From the NCBI RefSeq assembly GCF_019429525.1, contig NZ_JAHXZL010000001.1:310001-374000 (forward strand): DNA of 64,000 nucleotides. The letters are read 5' to 3'. The notes beneath the pieces are model-generated. The model was not told the DNA's origin and did no database searches. It saw only the letters and a program-made list of their open reading frames with translations. Below, in pieces: positions 24,751 to 34,116 of the stretch (its first letter is position 1; every line of letters starts with the position of its first letter). The DNA is from Sphingomonas folli (GTDB taxonomy: Bacteria; Pseudomonadota; Alphaproteobacteria; Sphingomonadales; Sphingomonadaceae). A program made the translations under genes and the position numbers.

Positions 24751-26919
24751 TCAGATCCCGACCTTGAGCGTCACCCGGACGTCGCGTCCGGCGAGCGGGG
24801 CGAAGTCCTTGAGGAAGCTCGAGTGGCGTCGCGCGAGCACGTCGAAGATGTTGTTCGCCGAGAGCAGGATGCTGGTGCGGTCGCTGGCACTCCCGAAGGG
24901 ATGGAACGACAGCGACGCGTTCGTCATCGTATAATCGTCGGTGCGAGTCTCGAACGCGGCGGTGCGGTTCTGCGGGAAGACATGCTCCACCTCCACGCGG
25001 CCGCCGAGCCGCTCGCCCTGCGCTTCCAGGCCACCGAGCACGCGCGCCGGCGGGATGCGCGGCACGGGACCCTCGTCGACGATGTTGGCGCGGACATAGT
25101 CGCCGAGCACGTCCGCGTTGATCGTGTAGCCGCCCACCTGCGCCAGCCGCAGCGAGGCGTCCGCCTCGAAGCCATAATAGCGCGCGTCCTGCTGCTGATA
25201 TTGGAAGCAGGGGAGGTCGACCTCGTCCGAGCGCGCGAGGCAGACCGACTGGTCGACCTGGTTCTCCGAGATATAGTTGCTGAACCAATTGTAATAGGCC
25301 GAGGCGTCGAAGCTGAAGCCGTCCCCGTGCGCGTGGAGCGTCGCTTCCAGCCCCCAGGATTTCTCGACCTTGAAGTCGGGGCTGCCGAGCTCATAGGCCT
25401 GGGTGCCGGCGTGCGGGCCGTTGGCGAACAGCTCCTCCGCCGAGGGCGCGCGCTCGGTGTGCGAGCCGTTGAGGCCGATCCGTACCTCGGGCGCGACCTC
25501 GTAGGACGCGCCGAGCGACCCCGACAGCGCGCCGAAGGAGCGCGTGCCGTTGAAGAAGCGCGTGTCGACGCCGGGAGCGCGCGCGGCGAGATCGGTGGTC
25601 TCGTAGCGGAGCCCGCCCTCGGCGCGGAAGCCGCCGAGCGAGACCTGCTGCAGCGTGAACAGGCCGACCTGGTTGGTCTCGTTGCGCGGCAGGAAGGCCT
25701 CATCCCCGACGACGTCGAACTGGCGGTTGAAGAACTGCACGCCGCTGGCGCCCTGCCAGCCGCCGCGATTGGCCTGCACCAGCTCGAGCCGGCCCTCCAG
25801 CCCGTTGTTGTAGAAAGCGGTGCCGACGCTGCCGTCCGCCTCCAGCTCGAAGTGGCGGTAGGTGGCGTGGCCGACGCGGACGCGGATGCGATCGAGGAAG
25901 CCCCCGCCGGTCTGCACCTCGCCGCGCAGGTCGACTCGGTTCTGCACGACGCTCAGGCGCGGCGCCTCCTGCTCCTGCCCGACCTCGGTGGCGTAGCGGA
26001 TCGGCACCCCGTAGAGGCTGTCATAGTGGCTGTACGACACGCCGAGATTGCCCGTGTCGGTGATGATCGACGCGCCGACGCCCGCGGTCCAGGTCTCCGC
26101 CGCGGAGTTGGGCAGGCGGTCGCGCAGCGCGGCCGAGGCGGCGAAGTCGATCGGCTCGTCGCCGTCCTGCGGCAGGCCGACCTGGCTCAGCGCGGCGGCG
26201 CGCGCCTGCGGCGACAGCAGATAGCCGCGCCCGGTGCGCAGGTCGTTGCTCTTCAGGTACGAGCCGTCGACGTGCAGGACGAGGGGCCCGGCGACCTGCG
26301 CGTCCGCCGCGGCGCCGACCGAGCGCTCGTCGGCGGCGCTGCCGTAGCTGCCGATCGCGTCGGCGCGGTAGCCGTTCTCCGGGATGACGCGCGGGATGCG
26401 GCGGTCGACCACGTTGACCACGCCGCCGATCGCCGACGAGCCGTAGAGCAGCGCCGACGGGCCGCGGAGCACCTCGACCCGCTCGGCCAGCAGCGGGTCG
26501 ATCACCACCGCATGGTCGACCGAGGTGTTGGAGACGTCGATCGAGCCGATGCCGTCGGTCAGCACGCGGATGCGGTCGCCCTGGAAGCCGCGCAGGATCG
26601 GGCGCGACGCGCTCGGCCCGAACGAGGTGGCGGAGACACCGGGGAGGCGCGCCAGCGTCTCGCCGATCGTCGGGCGAAGCTCGCGGGTCAGCTCGGCGCC
26701 GCTGAGCACCGAGGTGCCCTGGAGCACGTCGGACTCGCTCTGGCGGATCGGCGCGGTGACGATCACGTCGTCGGAGCGGTGCGGGTCGCGCTGGCGGAGG
26801 GTGCCGGCGCCGCCGCCCTGGTCCGTCTCGGACGGCGCGACGGGGGCGGGGCTGGTCTGGGCGAGGGCGGGAGAGGCGAGCGGCGCGAGCGCGACGGCGG
26901 CGAGGAGGATCTTCTTCAT
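24751..26919 (-). CDS. TonB-dependent outer-membrane receptor, ZnuD-like
   Basis: 722 residues with signal peptide MKKILLAAVALAPLASPALA. The plug domain (about 45-165) includes a TonB-box-like VIVTAPI, LPGVSATSFG, RPILRGFQGDRIRVLTDGI, and VEVLRGPSALLYGSSAIGGV; the NVVDRRIP stretch resembles zinc-receptor ZnuD proteins. The rest is a 22-strand-type barrel ending in a C-terminal aromatic-poor strand (DVRVTLKVGI). Two cysteines (VCLARSDEVDLPC) probably form an extracellular disulfide. Zinc as substrate is inferred from the ZnuD-like plug and a palindrome upstream, not shown. Confidence 0.8.
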   Translation of the reverse strand: MKKILLAAVALAPLASPALAQTSPAPVAPSETDQGGGAGTLRQRDPHRSDDVIVTAPIRQSESDVLQGTSVLSGAELTRELRPTIGETLARLPGVSATSFGPSASRPILRGFQGDRIRVLTDGIGSIDVSNTSVDHAVVIDPLLAERVEVLRGPSALLYGSSAIGGVVNVVDRRIPRVIPENGYRADAIGSYGSAADERSVGAAADAQVAGPLVLHVDGSYLKSNDLRTGRGYLLSPQARAAALSQVGLPQDGDEPIDFAASAALRDRLPNSAAETWTAGVGASIITDTGNLGVSYSHYDSLYGVPIRYATEVGQEQEAPRLSVVQNRVDLRGEVQTGGGFLDRIRVRVGHATYRHFELEADGSVGTAFYNNGLEGRLELVQANRGGWQGASGVQFFNRQFDVVGDEAFLPRNETNQVGLFTLQQVSLGGFRAEGGLRYETTDLAARAPGVDTRFFNGTRSFGALSGSLGASYEVAPEVRIGLNGSHTERAPSAEELFANGPHAGTQAYELGSPDFKVEKSWGLEATLHAHGDGFSFDASAYYNWFSNYISENQVDQSVCLARSDEVDLPCFQYQQQDARYYGFEADASLRLAQVGGYTINADVLGDYVRANIVDEGPVPRIPPARVLGGLEAQGERLGGRVEVEHVFPQNRTAAFETRTDDYTMTNASLSFHPFGSASDRTSILLSANNIFDVLARRHSSFLKDFAPLAGRDVRVTLKVGI

Positions 26920-26953
26920 GGACGACTCCGACTGGAGCCGTCCCTCTAGCGCA

Positions 26954-26965
26954 ATGTTACAACAT
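26954..26965. promoter_or_regulatory. Near-palindromic box, possible Zur operator
   Basis: ATGTTACAACAT matches its own reverse complement at 10 of 12 positions and resembles the ATGTT...AACAT halves of Zur sites. It lies 35 bases upstream of the TonB receptor ATG and overlaps the stop codon of the small membrane gene upstream. Speculative but consistent with a zinc receptor. Confidence 0.35.
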
Positions 26966-27250
26966 ATCAAGACCGGCATCGCGGTCGTGTTCGTCGCGTT
27001 CCACCGCGTCGAGTATCTTGCCGCCGGCGATGAAGACGACTCCGGTACAGGCGGCGAACATCAGCCAGCCGCTCGCGCCCGGCATGCGGTGGACATAGCC
27101 GAAGCCGCGCTCCACCGCCCCCGTCGCGAGCGCGTAGATCACGAGAAAGGCCTCGAACTTGGTCTTCACCGCGAACAGCCGCTTGAACCGACGCCACGGG
27201 CCGGGGCGGGCGGGCGAGCTCTGGGCGAGTGGCGGTCTGCGGCGGATCAC
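26957..27250 (-). CDS. Small membrane protein of unknown function
   Basis: 97 residues from a GTG at 27250; a TTG at 27277 would add 9 residues and neither start has a good ribosome-binding site. A basic N-terminus (IRRRPP, then RRFKRLF) is followed by two hydrophobic stretches, FEAFLVIYALATGAVERGF and GWLMFAACTGVVFIAGGKI, so it is a two-span inner-membrane protein. The tail is acidic (DAVERDEHDRDA). It lies just upstream of the TonB receptor on the same strand and may be cotranscribed. No family recognised. Confidence 0.65.
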   Translation of the reverse strand: MIRRRPPLAQSSPARPGPWRRFKRLFAVKTKFEAFLVIYALATGAVERGFGYVHRMPGASGWLMFAACTGVVFIAGGKILDAVERDEHDRDAGLDML

Positions 27251-27378
27251 GCGCGGCTCATAACGGTGGAGTGTCAATCAAGCGGAAATACGGGCGCATG
27301 CGCCGCCTGCCCATACCGGTGATCGTGCCCCGGCCGTCGTCGGGGGACGGGCGAGGAGCGTATCGCGCGAGCCCGACC

Positions 27379-28632
27379 TCACGCCAGCTCCTCCAGCCGC
27401 ATCACCTCCAGCAACGCGCGCCGTGCCGTCTCGATCTGCGCGATCAGCCGGGGGTCGCCGATCGCGTTGGGAGAGATCGCCTCGGGCCAGTGGCGCTCGA
27501 TCACTTCTGCGATCGCGTCGAGCCGGCCCGGGTCGACGAGGAAGCGCGGATCGACCGTCGCCGGGTCGCACAATACGCGCAGCCGCAGGCACGCCGGCCC
27601 GCCGCCGTTCGCCATCGACTCGCGCACATCGACCACCTCGACCCGACGGATCGCCCCGTTGCCCGCCAGATGGCGCTGCACCCAGCCCCAGACCCGCGGG
27701 TTGGCGCGCGCCTCCTCGGGGACGATCAGCGTGGTCGCGCCGTCGGGCGCCGTGACCAGCTGCGCGTTGAAGAGATAGGAGCCGATCGCGTCCTCCAGCA
27801 TCACCTCGGCGGCGGGTACCTCGACCAGCTCCACCTCGGGCAGCAGCGCGGCGAGCGCCGCCTGCACGCCGGCGCGGTCGGCGAAGGCCTGCTCGTGCGC
27901 CAGCAGGACGCGCTCGTTCGCCACCGCGACCACGTCGTTGTGGAAAGCGCCCGCCGCGATGGCCGCCTCGGCCTGCTCGACGAACAGCGTCCGCGCTGGG
28001 TCGAGCCGATGCGCGCGCGCCACCGCGCGGCTCGCCTCGAGGTGCTGGCGCGCGGGGAAGGGACCGCCCGCGGCGCCGTAGACGAACAGCTCGACGCCGG
28101 GCGCGCCGTGCTCGGCGGACAGCCGCATGTGGTTGGCCGCGCCCTCGTCCCCGAACGGCGCGGGGATCGGCGCGTGCACCGCGAAGGCGGGGTGCGCGAA
28201 GGCGAGGCGCAGCTGCGTCAAGGTCGCGCGCCACTCGTGGCTGCGATGCGGCATCGTCACCAGGTTGGCGACGGTGAGATGGCAGCGGCCGTCGGCGGTG
28301 TCGGGCGCGGGCGAGACCGTGGCGGCATTGGCCGCCCACATCGCCGAGGCGGACAGAGCGCGCGCGCGCAGGAACGGCGCCGCCGCGGCGTAATCGGTGT
28401 GGAGCGCGGCGAGCCAATCATGGTCGGGTCGCGGGTGCGGCAGCAGCACGCCCTGCACCAGCCCGAGCGCGAGATTGGCGCGCATCTTCGCCACCCCCTG
28501 CAGCGCCGCGGCGCGGGGATGCGCCACCGCGCCCGCGTTCAGGGTCGCGGCGAGGTTGCCGGGGCTGAGCCCGGCGTAATTGTGGCTCGGACCGACGATG
28601 CCGTCGAAGTTGATCTCGCGCAGCATCGTCAT
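27379..28632 (-). CDS. astB: N-succinylarginine dihydrolase
   Basis: 417 residues. It cleaves N2-succinylarginine to succinylornithine, ammonia and CO2 in arginine catabolism. Family landmarks: NFDGIVGPSHNYAGLSPGN at the N-terminus, FHNDVVAVANE near residue 230, and the catalytic cysteine in ANGGGPACLRLRV near 350. The ATG overlaps the astA stop in an ATGA, so it is translationally coupled. Last gene of the minus-strand ast run. Confidence 0.95.
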   Translation of the reverse strand: MTMLREINFDGIVGPSHNYAGLSPGNLAATLNAGAVAHPRAAALQGVAKMRANLALGLVQGVLLPHPRPDHDWLAALHTDYAAAAPFLRARALSASAMWAANAATVSPAPDTADGRCHLTVANLVTMPHRSHEWRATLTQLRLAFAHPAFAVHAPIPAPFGDEGAANHMRLSAEHGAPGVELFVYGAAGGPFPARQHLEASRAVARAHRLDPARTLFVEQAEAAIAAGAFHNDVVAVANERVLLAHEQAFADRAGVQAALAALLPEVELVEVPAAEVMLEDAIGSYLFNAQLVTAPDGATTLIVPEEARANPRVWGWVQRHLAGNGAIRRVEVVDVRESMANGGGPACLRLRVLCDPATVDPRFLVDPGRLDAIAEVIERHWPEAISPNAIGDPRLIAQIETARRALLEVMRLEELA

Positions 28633-29645
28633 ACCCGCGCGATCCAGCTCACCGTCGCGCCCGGCTCGAGCCCCAGCCCCGCGGCGCAGGCCCGGTCGAG
28701 CGTCACCCCGCCGTCGACCTCGCGCACCGCGCCATAGGCGCAGCGGAACGCGCCCAGCCGCCCGGTAGCGACCAGCGCCTCGACACCGCCGCCGTCCGCC
28801 ACCTCGACCAGCGCCGCGTCGCGCGCGTCGCGCACGGTGCGGATATGGTCGGTGCGTGCGGTCATGGTCGGGCCACCGTCGAAGATGTCGACGTAATTCT
28901 CGAAGGCGAAGCCCTCATGCTCGAGCATCCGCATCGCCGCGCGCCCCGAGGGATGCGGCAGGCCGATCGCGGCGCGCGCGCCGTCGGTCAGCATCGCGGT
29001 GTAGATCGGGTGTTTGGGCATCAGGTCGGCGATGAACTGGTGGCCGTTGATCGCGTTGAACTCGTCCGCCTGCTGGAAGCTCATGCCGAAGAAGCGCCCC
29101 GCCAGTCCGTCCCAGAAGGGCGAGCCGCCGGCCTCGTCGATCACGCCGCGCAGCTCGGCCAGGGTCCGCTCGGCGAAGCGTTGGCGGTGTGCGCGGATGA
29201 AGAGATAGCGGCTGCGCGCGAGCAGCAGCCCCAGCCCGCCGGCGCGCTCGCCGGGGTGGAGGAACAGCCCGCCCACCTCGCTGGCGCCCTCCAGGTCGGT
29301 GGTGAGCGTCAGCATCTCGGCGCGGAAGGTGCGCTCCAGCTCGCGGCTGTGCTGGGTCAGCGTGCCGATGCGATAGCTGTAGAAGGGGTGTTTCTGCCCC
29401 ACATGCGTGATCAGCTGGCAGGTGCCGCGCACCTCGCCGGTGGCGCTGTTCTCGAGCATCAGGACGAACAGCTCGTCGCGCAACGTGGCGTCGTCGCGGC
29501 CGAACGCCTCGGCGCAGCGGCTCAGCTTGGCACCGAGCGCGGTGCGGTCGGGCGGCAGGTTGGTGAAGCCGCCGCCGGTCAGCTTCGCCATCTCGTACAG
29601 GTGCGGCAGGTCGCCCTCCCGCGCGGCGCGGATGACGAAGCTCAT
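28629..29645 (-). CDS. astA: Arginine N-succinyltransferase
   Basis: 338 residues from the ATG at 29645. It transfers succinyl from succinyl-CoA to arginine, the entry step of the AST pathway. GNAT-like fold; typical stretches are REGDLPHLYEMAKLTGGGFT near the N-terminus, GRFFGMSFQQADEFNAINGH near 190, and FENYVDIFDGGPTM near 255. It overlaps the upstream M20 hydrolase stop and the downstream astB start by 4 bases each. Confidence 0.94.
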   Translation of the reverse strand: MSFVIRAAREGDLPHLYEMAKLTGGGFTNLPPDRTALGAKLSRCAEAFGRDDATLRDELFVLMLENSATGEVRGTCQLITHVGQKHPFYSYRIGTLTQHSRELERTFRAEMLTLTTDLEGASEVGGLFLHPGERAGGLGLLLARSRYLFIRAHRQRFAERTLAELRGVIDEAGGSPFWDGLAGRFFGMSFQQADEFNAINGHQFIADLMPKHPIYTAMLTDGARAAIGLPHPSGRAAMRMLEHEGFAFENYVDIFDGGPTMTARTDHIRTVRDARDAALVEVADGGGVEALVATGRLGAFRCAYGAVREVDGGVTLDRACAAGLGLEPGATVSWIARV

Positions 29646-30844
29646 GCCAGCGCTCCCGCCGCGATCCGCAGCATCGTCACCGCGGAGAGGGCCGCGCGTT
29701 CCGCCAGGCTGTCGACGATCAGATATTCCTCCGCCGAGTGGATCGCGCCGCCGCGCGCGCCCATCGTGTCGACCACGGGCACGCCGCAGGCCGCGATGTT
29801 GTTGCCGTCGCACACGCCGCCGGTGTCGCGCCAAGCGATCGCCTGGCCGAGGTCGGCGCCGCTCGCGCGGACCAGCGCGAACAGCCGCGCCGCGCCCTCG
29901 TCGATCGGCTTGGGCGGCCGATTGAAGCCGCCGTGGACGGTCACGCTCACCTCATGCACCGCCGCCACCTCGGCCGCGGCCTGCTCGACCAGGGCACGGG
30001 CCCGCGCGATCTCGCCCGCGTCGGCGGGACGGAAGTTGACGCGCAGCACCGCGAGATCGGGGACGACGTTGCTGGGGCCGCCGCCGTCGATCCGCGCCGG
30101 GTTCACCGCGAGCGTCGGCGAGCGCTCGGCGTGGAGCCGCAGCGCCAGCGCGCTCGCGGCCACCACGGCGTTGCGCCCGTCGGCGGGGTTGCGCCCGGCA
30201 TGTGCGGCGCGCCCGCGCACCACGATCGAGAAATTGCCCGTGCCGCCGCGCGCGCCCGCCAGCGTGCCGTCGGGCAGCGCGGGCTCATAGGTGAGCGCCG
30301 CGACCTTGCCGCGCGCTGCCTCCACGAGCAGCGCGGCGGAGGAGAAGGAGCCGGTCTCCTCGTCCGAGTTGATCACGACGTCATACCCGAAGGTCGCGCC
30401 CTCAGCCTCGACCGCGAGCAGCGCCTCGAGCATCAGCGCGAGGCCGCCCTTCATGTCGGCGACGCCGGGGCCGTTGAGCACGCCCGGCTCGCGCCACACC
30501 AGCGCCTGGAACGGGTGGTCGGCGGGATAGACCGTGTCGAGGTGGCCGGTGAGCAGCAGCCGCGGCGACGCCTCGGGCCGCACCGTCAAACGCAGGTGGC
30601 GGCCGTGCGCCAGCGCGGCGACGTCGCCGTCGGCACCGACGCTCTCCGCCGCGCCCGGCTCGATCAGCGCGAGCTCGCCGGGCAGCGCGGCGAAGGCGTC
30701 GGCGAGCTCGCCCGCCATCGCGGCGCAACCCGCGAGGTTGCGCGTGCCGCTGTTGATCGCGGCCCAGCGCTCGACCCGCGCGAGCATCCGCGCCGCGTCG
30801 AGCCGCTCGACCGCGCCCCGTTCCCCTCTCGTGAGTTCCCCCAT
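29642..30844 (-). CDS. M20-family metallohydrolase in the ast operon
   Basis: 400 residues from the ATG at 30844. Zinc-peptidase motifs of the carboxypeptidase G2 type: LLTGHLDTVYP (metal His and Asp), GPGVADMKGG (bridging Asp), NSDEETGSFSS (catalytic and metal Glu), and a late GAIHSAEEYL His. A dimerisation lid lies about 185-300. It removes an acyl or amino-acid group from a small substrate. Because it overlaps astA and no astE is present, it may be the desuccinylase that finishes the pathway; this is inference. AstE belongs to a different fold (M14). Confidence 0.82.
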   Translation of the reverse strand: MGELTRGERGAVERLDAARMLARVERWAAINSGTRNLAGCAAMAGELADAFAALPGELALIEPGAAESVGADGDVAALAHGRHLRLTVRPEASPRLLLTGHLDTVYPADHPFQALVWREPGVLNGPGVADMKGGLALMLEALLAVEAEGATFGYDVVINSDEETGSFSSAALLVEAARGKVAALTYEPALPDGTLAGARGGTGNFSIVVRGRAAHAGRNPADGRNAVVAASALALRLHAERSPTLAVNPARIDGGGPSNVVPDLAVLRVNFRPADAGEIARARALVEQAAAEVAAVHEVSVTVHGGFNRPPKPIDEGAARLFALVRASGADLGQAIAWRDTGGVCDGNNIAACGVPVVDTMGARGGAIHSAEEYLIVDSLAERAALSAVTMLRIAAGALA

Positions 30845-30888
30845 GACGGACAGCCTAGCGGGGTCGGCGGCGCGTTGCCAGTCGGGCG

Positions 30889-31377
30889 TCAGGCGGGCAG
30901 GTCGAGGTGCGCGGCGAAGACCTGGAGCACGTCGCTGTAAAGCTGCCGCTTGAATGGCACGATCAGCGAGGGCAGGTCGGCCGGCTCGGCCCAGCGCCAG
31001 GCGCGGAACTCGGGGTGGGGCGTGTCGATGCGGATATCCGAGTCGTTGCCGTCGAAGCGGAACAGGAACCAGCGCTGGCGCTGGCCGCGATACTTGCCCT
31101 TCCACACCTTGCCGATCATCTCGGGCGGCAGGTCGTAGTAGAGTTCCTCCGGCGCCTCGGCGATCAGCGTCACCTTGTCCGCGGTGACGCCGGTCTCCTC
31201 CCAGAGCTCGCGCGTGGCGGCGGCGCGTGCCTCCTCGCCCGGGTCGATACCGCCCTGGGGCATCTGCCACGCTTCCAACACGTTATCGATCCGCTGCCCG
31301 ACGAAGACGTGGCCGTCGCGGTTGAGCAGCATGACGCCCGCGCAGGGACGATAGGGGAGATCGGTGGGATCGGTCAT
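30889..31377 (-). CDS. rppH: RNA pyrophosphohydrolase
   Basis: 162 residues. The Nudix box [23 protein letters not shown] is interrupted only by length here and lies near residues 42-64; upstream is [20 protein letters not shown] and downstream WFLFRF. It removes pyrophosphate from mRNA 5' ends to start decay. WQMPQGGI and KRQLYSDVL fit the alphaproteobacterial RppH/IalA group. It sits between DUF808 and M20 genes, 44 bases from the latter. Confidence 0.93.
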   Translation of the reverse strand: MTDPTDLPYRPCAGVMLLNRDGHVFVGQRIDNVLEAWQMPQGGIDPGEEARAAATRELWEETGVTADKVTLIAEAPEELYYDLPPEMIGKVWKGKYRGQRQRWFLFRFDGNDSDIRIDTPHPEFRAWRWAEPADLPSLIVPFKRQLYSDVLQVFAAHLDLPA

Positions 31378-31435
31378 GGCGCGTGCCTTAGCGCGGTGAC
31401 GGGTCGGGGTGAAGCGACGGTCGCCGACGCGCGGT

Positions 31436-32377
31436 TCAATGCGCCGCGCCGTCCCCGCGATGGAAGAGGTGGAGCAGCCCCGCGATCGCGCCGCCCACCG
31501 CCAGCCCGACCACGCCCGACAGCGTCGCGGTGAGCAGCCAGCCGAGCACCGCGCCCAGCGCCGGCACGCCGTGCTCGACGCGCTCGGCGAGATGGTGGAC
31601 GAGGTGCTGCGGCGCGCGCCATCCCAGCGTCTCCGCGCCGTGCAGCAGGATGCCCCCGCCGACCCACAGCATCGCCGCGGTGCCGATCACCGCGAGCCAG
31701 CGCATCAGCACCGGCACGCCCTTGACCAGCCCGCGCCCGATCGCGCGCAGCGGCGACGACGCGCTCTTGGCGAGGTGCAGCCCGACGTCGTCGGCCTTCA
31801 CGATCAGCGCCACCACGCCGTACACGCCCGCGGTGATCGCCACCGCCACCAGCGCCAGCGTGATGGCCTGGGTCAGCAGCGGCGTGTCGGACACCTCACC
31901 GAGCGCGATCGCCATGATCTCGGCGGAGAGGATGAAGTCGGTGCGGATCGCGCCCGAGACCTTCTGGCGCTCGAGCTCGGCCGGGTCGGTCGCGGCGTCG
32001 GCACCGTCGTCGCGGTGCTGGCCCGAGAGCGCCTCGATGACCTTCTCGGCACCCTCGAAGCAGAGATAGCCGCCTCCCAGCATCAGCAACGGGGTGATCG
32101 CCCACGGCGCCCAGGCGCTCAGCCCGATCGCGATCGGCAGCAGGAAGACGATCTTGTTGCGCAGCGAGCCCAGCGCGATCTTGCCGATGATCGGCAGCTC
32201 GCGCTGCGGCGACAGGCCGGTGACGTAGCGCGGCGTCACCGCGGTGTCGTCGATCACCACCCCCGCCGCCTTGGTCCCCGCCTTGGCCGCCGCGGCGCCG
32301 ACGTCGTCGAGCGAGGCGGCGGCGAGGCGGGTCAGACCCGCGACGTCGTCGAGCAGCGCGACCAATCCGCTGGGCAT
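31436..32377 (-). CDS. DUF808 family membrane protein (YedI-like)
   Basis: 313 residues. The N-terminal signature [22 protein letters not shown] and the following [19 protein letters not shown] mark the DUF808 family. Several membrane segments are visible: [53 protein letters not shown], and a last pair near the C-terminus. Function unknown. It interrupts the ast genes, lying between astD and rppH. Confidence 0.85.
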   Translation of the reverse strand: MPSGLVALLDDVAGLTRLAAASLDDVGAAAAKAGTKAAGVVIDDTAVTPRYVTGLSPQRELPIIGKIALGSLRNKIVFLLPIAIGLSAWAPWAITPLLMLGGGYLCFEGAEKVIEALSGQHRDDGADAATDPAELERQKVSGAIRTDFILSAEIMAIALGEVSDTPLLTQAITLALVAVAITAGVYGVVALIVKADDVGLHLAKSASSPLRAIGRGLVKGVPVLMRWLAVIGTAAMLWVGGGILLHGAETLGWRAPQHLVHHLAERVEHGVPALGAVLGWLLTATLSGVVGLAVGGAIAGLLHLFHRGDGAAH

Positions 32378-32444
32378 CGTCTATCTCCCTGTTCGTGCGC
32401 GCTGATGCCCGGCGCGCCCGGGGCTGTCGAGGGGTGGCGGGTGC

Positions 32445-33854
32445 TCAGCCGTCGGCCAGGCCAATGCCGATCGAGGCGCGCGCCGCCTCGGCCTCGTTCG
32501 ACACCACCGGATAGGCGCAATAGTCGGCGGCATAATAGGCGCTCGGCCGATGGTTGCCCGACCAGCCGATGCCACCGAACGGTGCCGAGGAGGAGGCACC
32601 GTTGGTGGGCCGGTTCCAGTTGACGATCCCCGCGCGCGCGCCCGCCCAGAAGCGATCGAACAGCGCGGGCGTCTGGCTGATCAGCGACGCGGAGAGGCCG
32701 TAGCGGGTGGCGTTGGCCTCGGCGATCGCGGCGTCGAAATCGTCGACGCGCACGACCTGGAGCAGCGGGCCGAACAGCTCCATGTCGGGGCGCTCGGCGA
32801 CGTCGGTGACGTCGATGATGCCGGGGGTGAGGAACGGTCGCGCGGGGTCGGGGCGCGCCATGTGGCGGACCGGGCGGCCGCCCTTCATCATCAGCGCGAG
32901 GAAGCTCTCGCTCAGCCCGTCCGCGGTCTCATTGTCGATCACCGGCCCCATGAAGGGCTGGGGCTCGTCGTGCGGCGCGCCGACGATCAGCCGGTTGGTC
33001 AGCTTGGTCAGCTCGCCCAGCAGCGCGTCGGCCAGCGTGTCCTGCACGATCAGCCGCCGCGCGGCGGTGCAGCGCTGCCCCGCGGTGGTGAAGGCCGATT
33101 GCGCCACCAGTACCGCGGCGGTGTGGAGGTCGGGCGTGTCCCAAACCAGGATCGGGTTGTTGCCGCCCATCTCGAGCGCGAGGATCTTCTCGGGCTTCTC
33201 GGCGAAGGCGCGGTTGAGCGCGATGCCGGTACGCGCCGAGCCGGTGAACAGCAGCCCGTCGATGTCGGGGTGAGCGGCGAGCGCGCGGCCCTCCGCCGGC
33301 CCGCCGACGACGACGCGCACCGTCTCCTCGGGCACGCCCGCGGCGTGGAGACACTCGACCAGGAACAGCCCGGTCGCGGGGGTCTTCTCCGACGGCTTGA
33401 ACACCACCGCGTTGCCCGCGATTAGCGCCGGGACGATATGGCCGTTGGGCAGGTGCGCCGGGAAATTGTACGGCCCCAGTACCGCGAGCACGCCGTGCGG
33501 CTTGTGGCGTAGCGCCATGCGGCTGTTCATCGGCGCGTCCATCCGCCGCTGCGCGGTGCGCTCGGCATAGGCGGTGACCGAGATGTCGACCTTGGCGACG
33601 ACAGTGTCGACCTCGGTGCGCGCCTCCCACAAGGGCTTGCCGGTCTCGCGCGCGATCACCTCGGTGAAGGCGTCGGCGCGCTGACGCACCACGTTGGCGA
33701 AGCGGCGCAGCGTCTCGACGCGGAAGGACAGCGAGCGTGCCGCCCAGGGCACGAAGCCGTCGCGCGCCGCGGCGACCTCCCGATCGACGTCGCTCGTCGG
33801 GCCGCGCCAGAGCTCGGCGCCGGTGGCGGGCTCGTACGAGATGTGTTCTGCCAT
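32445..33854 (-). CDS. astD: N-succinylglutamate 5-semialdehyde dehydrogenase
   Basis: 469 residues, NAD-dependent aldehyde dehydrogenase. It oxidises succinylglutamate semialdehyde to succinylglutamate. Catalytic Glu is in ILALEMGGNNP, the nucleophile Cys in FTTAGQRCTAARR, and the cofactor region has VLGPYNFPAHLPNGHI and LLFTGSARTG. GGNNP and NWNRPTNGASSSAPFGG fit AstD over other aldehyde dehydrogenases. It is separated from astA/astB by two unrelated genes and the M20 gene, and preceded by repeat copy E. Confidence 0.93.
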   Translation of the reverse strand: MAEHISYEPATGAELWRGPTSDVDREVAAARDGFVPWAARSLSFRVETLRRFANVVRQRADAFTEVIARETGKPLWEARTEVDTVVAKVDISVTAYAERTAQRRMDAPMNSRMALRHKPHGVLAVLGPYNFPAHLPNGHIVPALIAGNAVVFKPSEKTPATGLFLVECLHAAGVPEETVRVVVGGPAEGRALAAHPDIDGLLFTGSARTGIALNRAFAEKPEKILALEMGGNNPILVWDTPDLHTAAVLVAQSAFTTAGQRCTAARRLIVQDTLADALLGELTKLTNRLIVGAPHDEPQPFMGPVIDNETADGLSESFLALMMKGGRPVRHMARPDPARPFLTPGIIDVTDVAERPDMELFGPLLQVVRVDDFDAAIAEANATRYGLSASLISQTPALFDRFWAGARAGIVNWNRPTNGASSSAPFGGIGWSGNHRPSAYYAADYCAYPVVSNEAEAARASIGIGLADG

Positions 33855-33934
33855 GCCGTCCTCTTCGCGTACTTTGGGTAGGTTGCCAATCGGGTGCGGG
33901 GGAAAGGGGGCGTTCGGTCTTTCACTCCTACCGG

Positions 33935-34030
33935 CGTCATCCTGAAGTCGTTTCAGGATCTACGGCGCCGCAGGAGCCGAGCCCTTCGATCGCGCGGGCC
34001 AGTGGATCCTGGAACAGCTTCAGGATGACG
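33935..34030. repeat. Dispersed inverted repeat, copy E
   Basis: CGTCATCCTGAAGTCGTTTC and CAGCTTCAGGATGACG form the outer arms; CAGGATCTAC and AGTGGATCCTG the inner ones. Closest to copy A. It lies between selO and astD. The sequence from 34061 to 34090 is a worn relative of the CCGTGCTCC hairpin. Confidence 0.75.
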
Positions 34031-34116
34031 CTAGAAGCGGGGGTAGGATCACCCAACTCCGTTGTGCTTCTGCGCACGCGGGAGCCCAGCCCGACGAAGC
34101 GCGGTGCATGGGGCCT

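Noticed and set aside
24715..26949. Plus-strand 744-residue ORF opposite the TonB receptor
   Set aside because: Low-complexity antisense frame; the receptor has a signal peptide, plug and barrel on minus.
27251..27290. TTGACA at 27273-27278 (minus) as promoter for the small membrane gene
   Set aside because: The -35 match has no -10 at the right spacing, and it overlaps the alternative TTG start.
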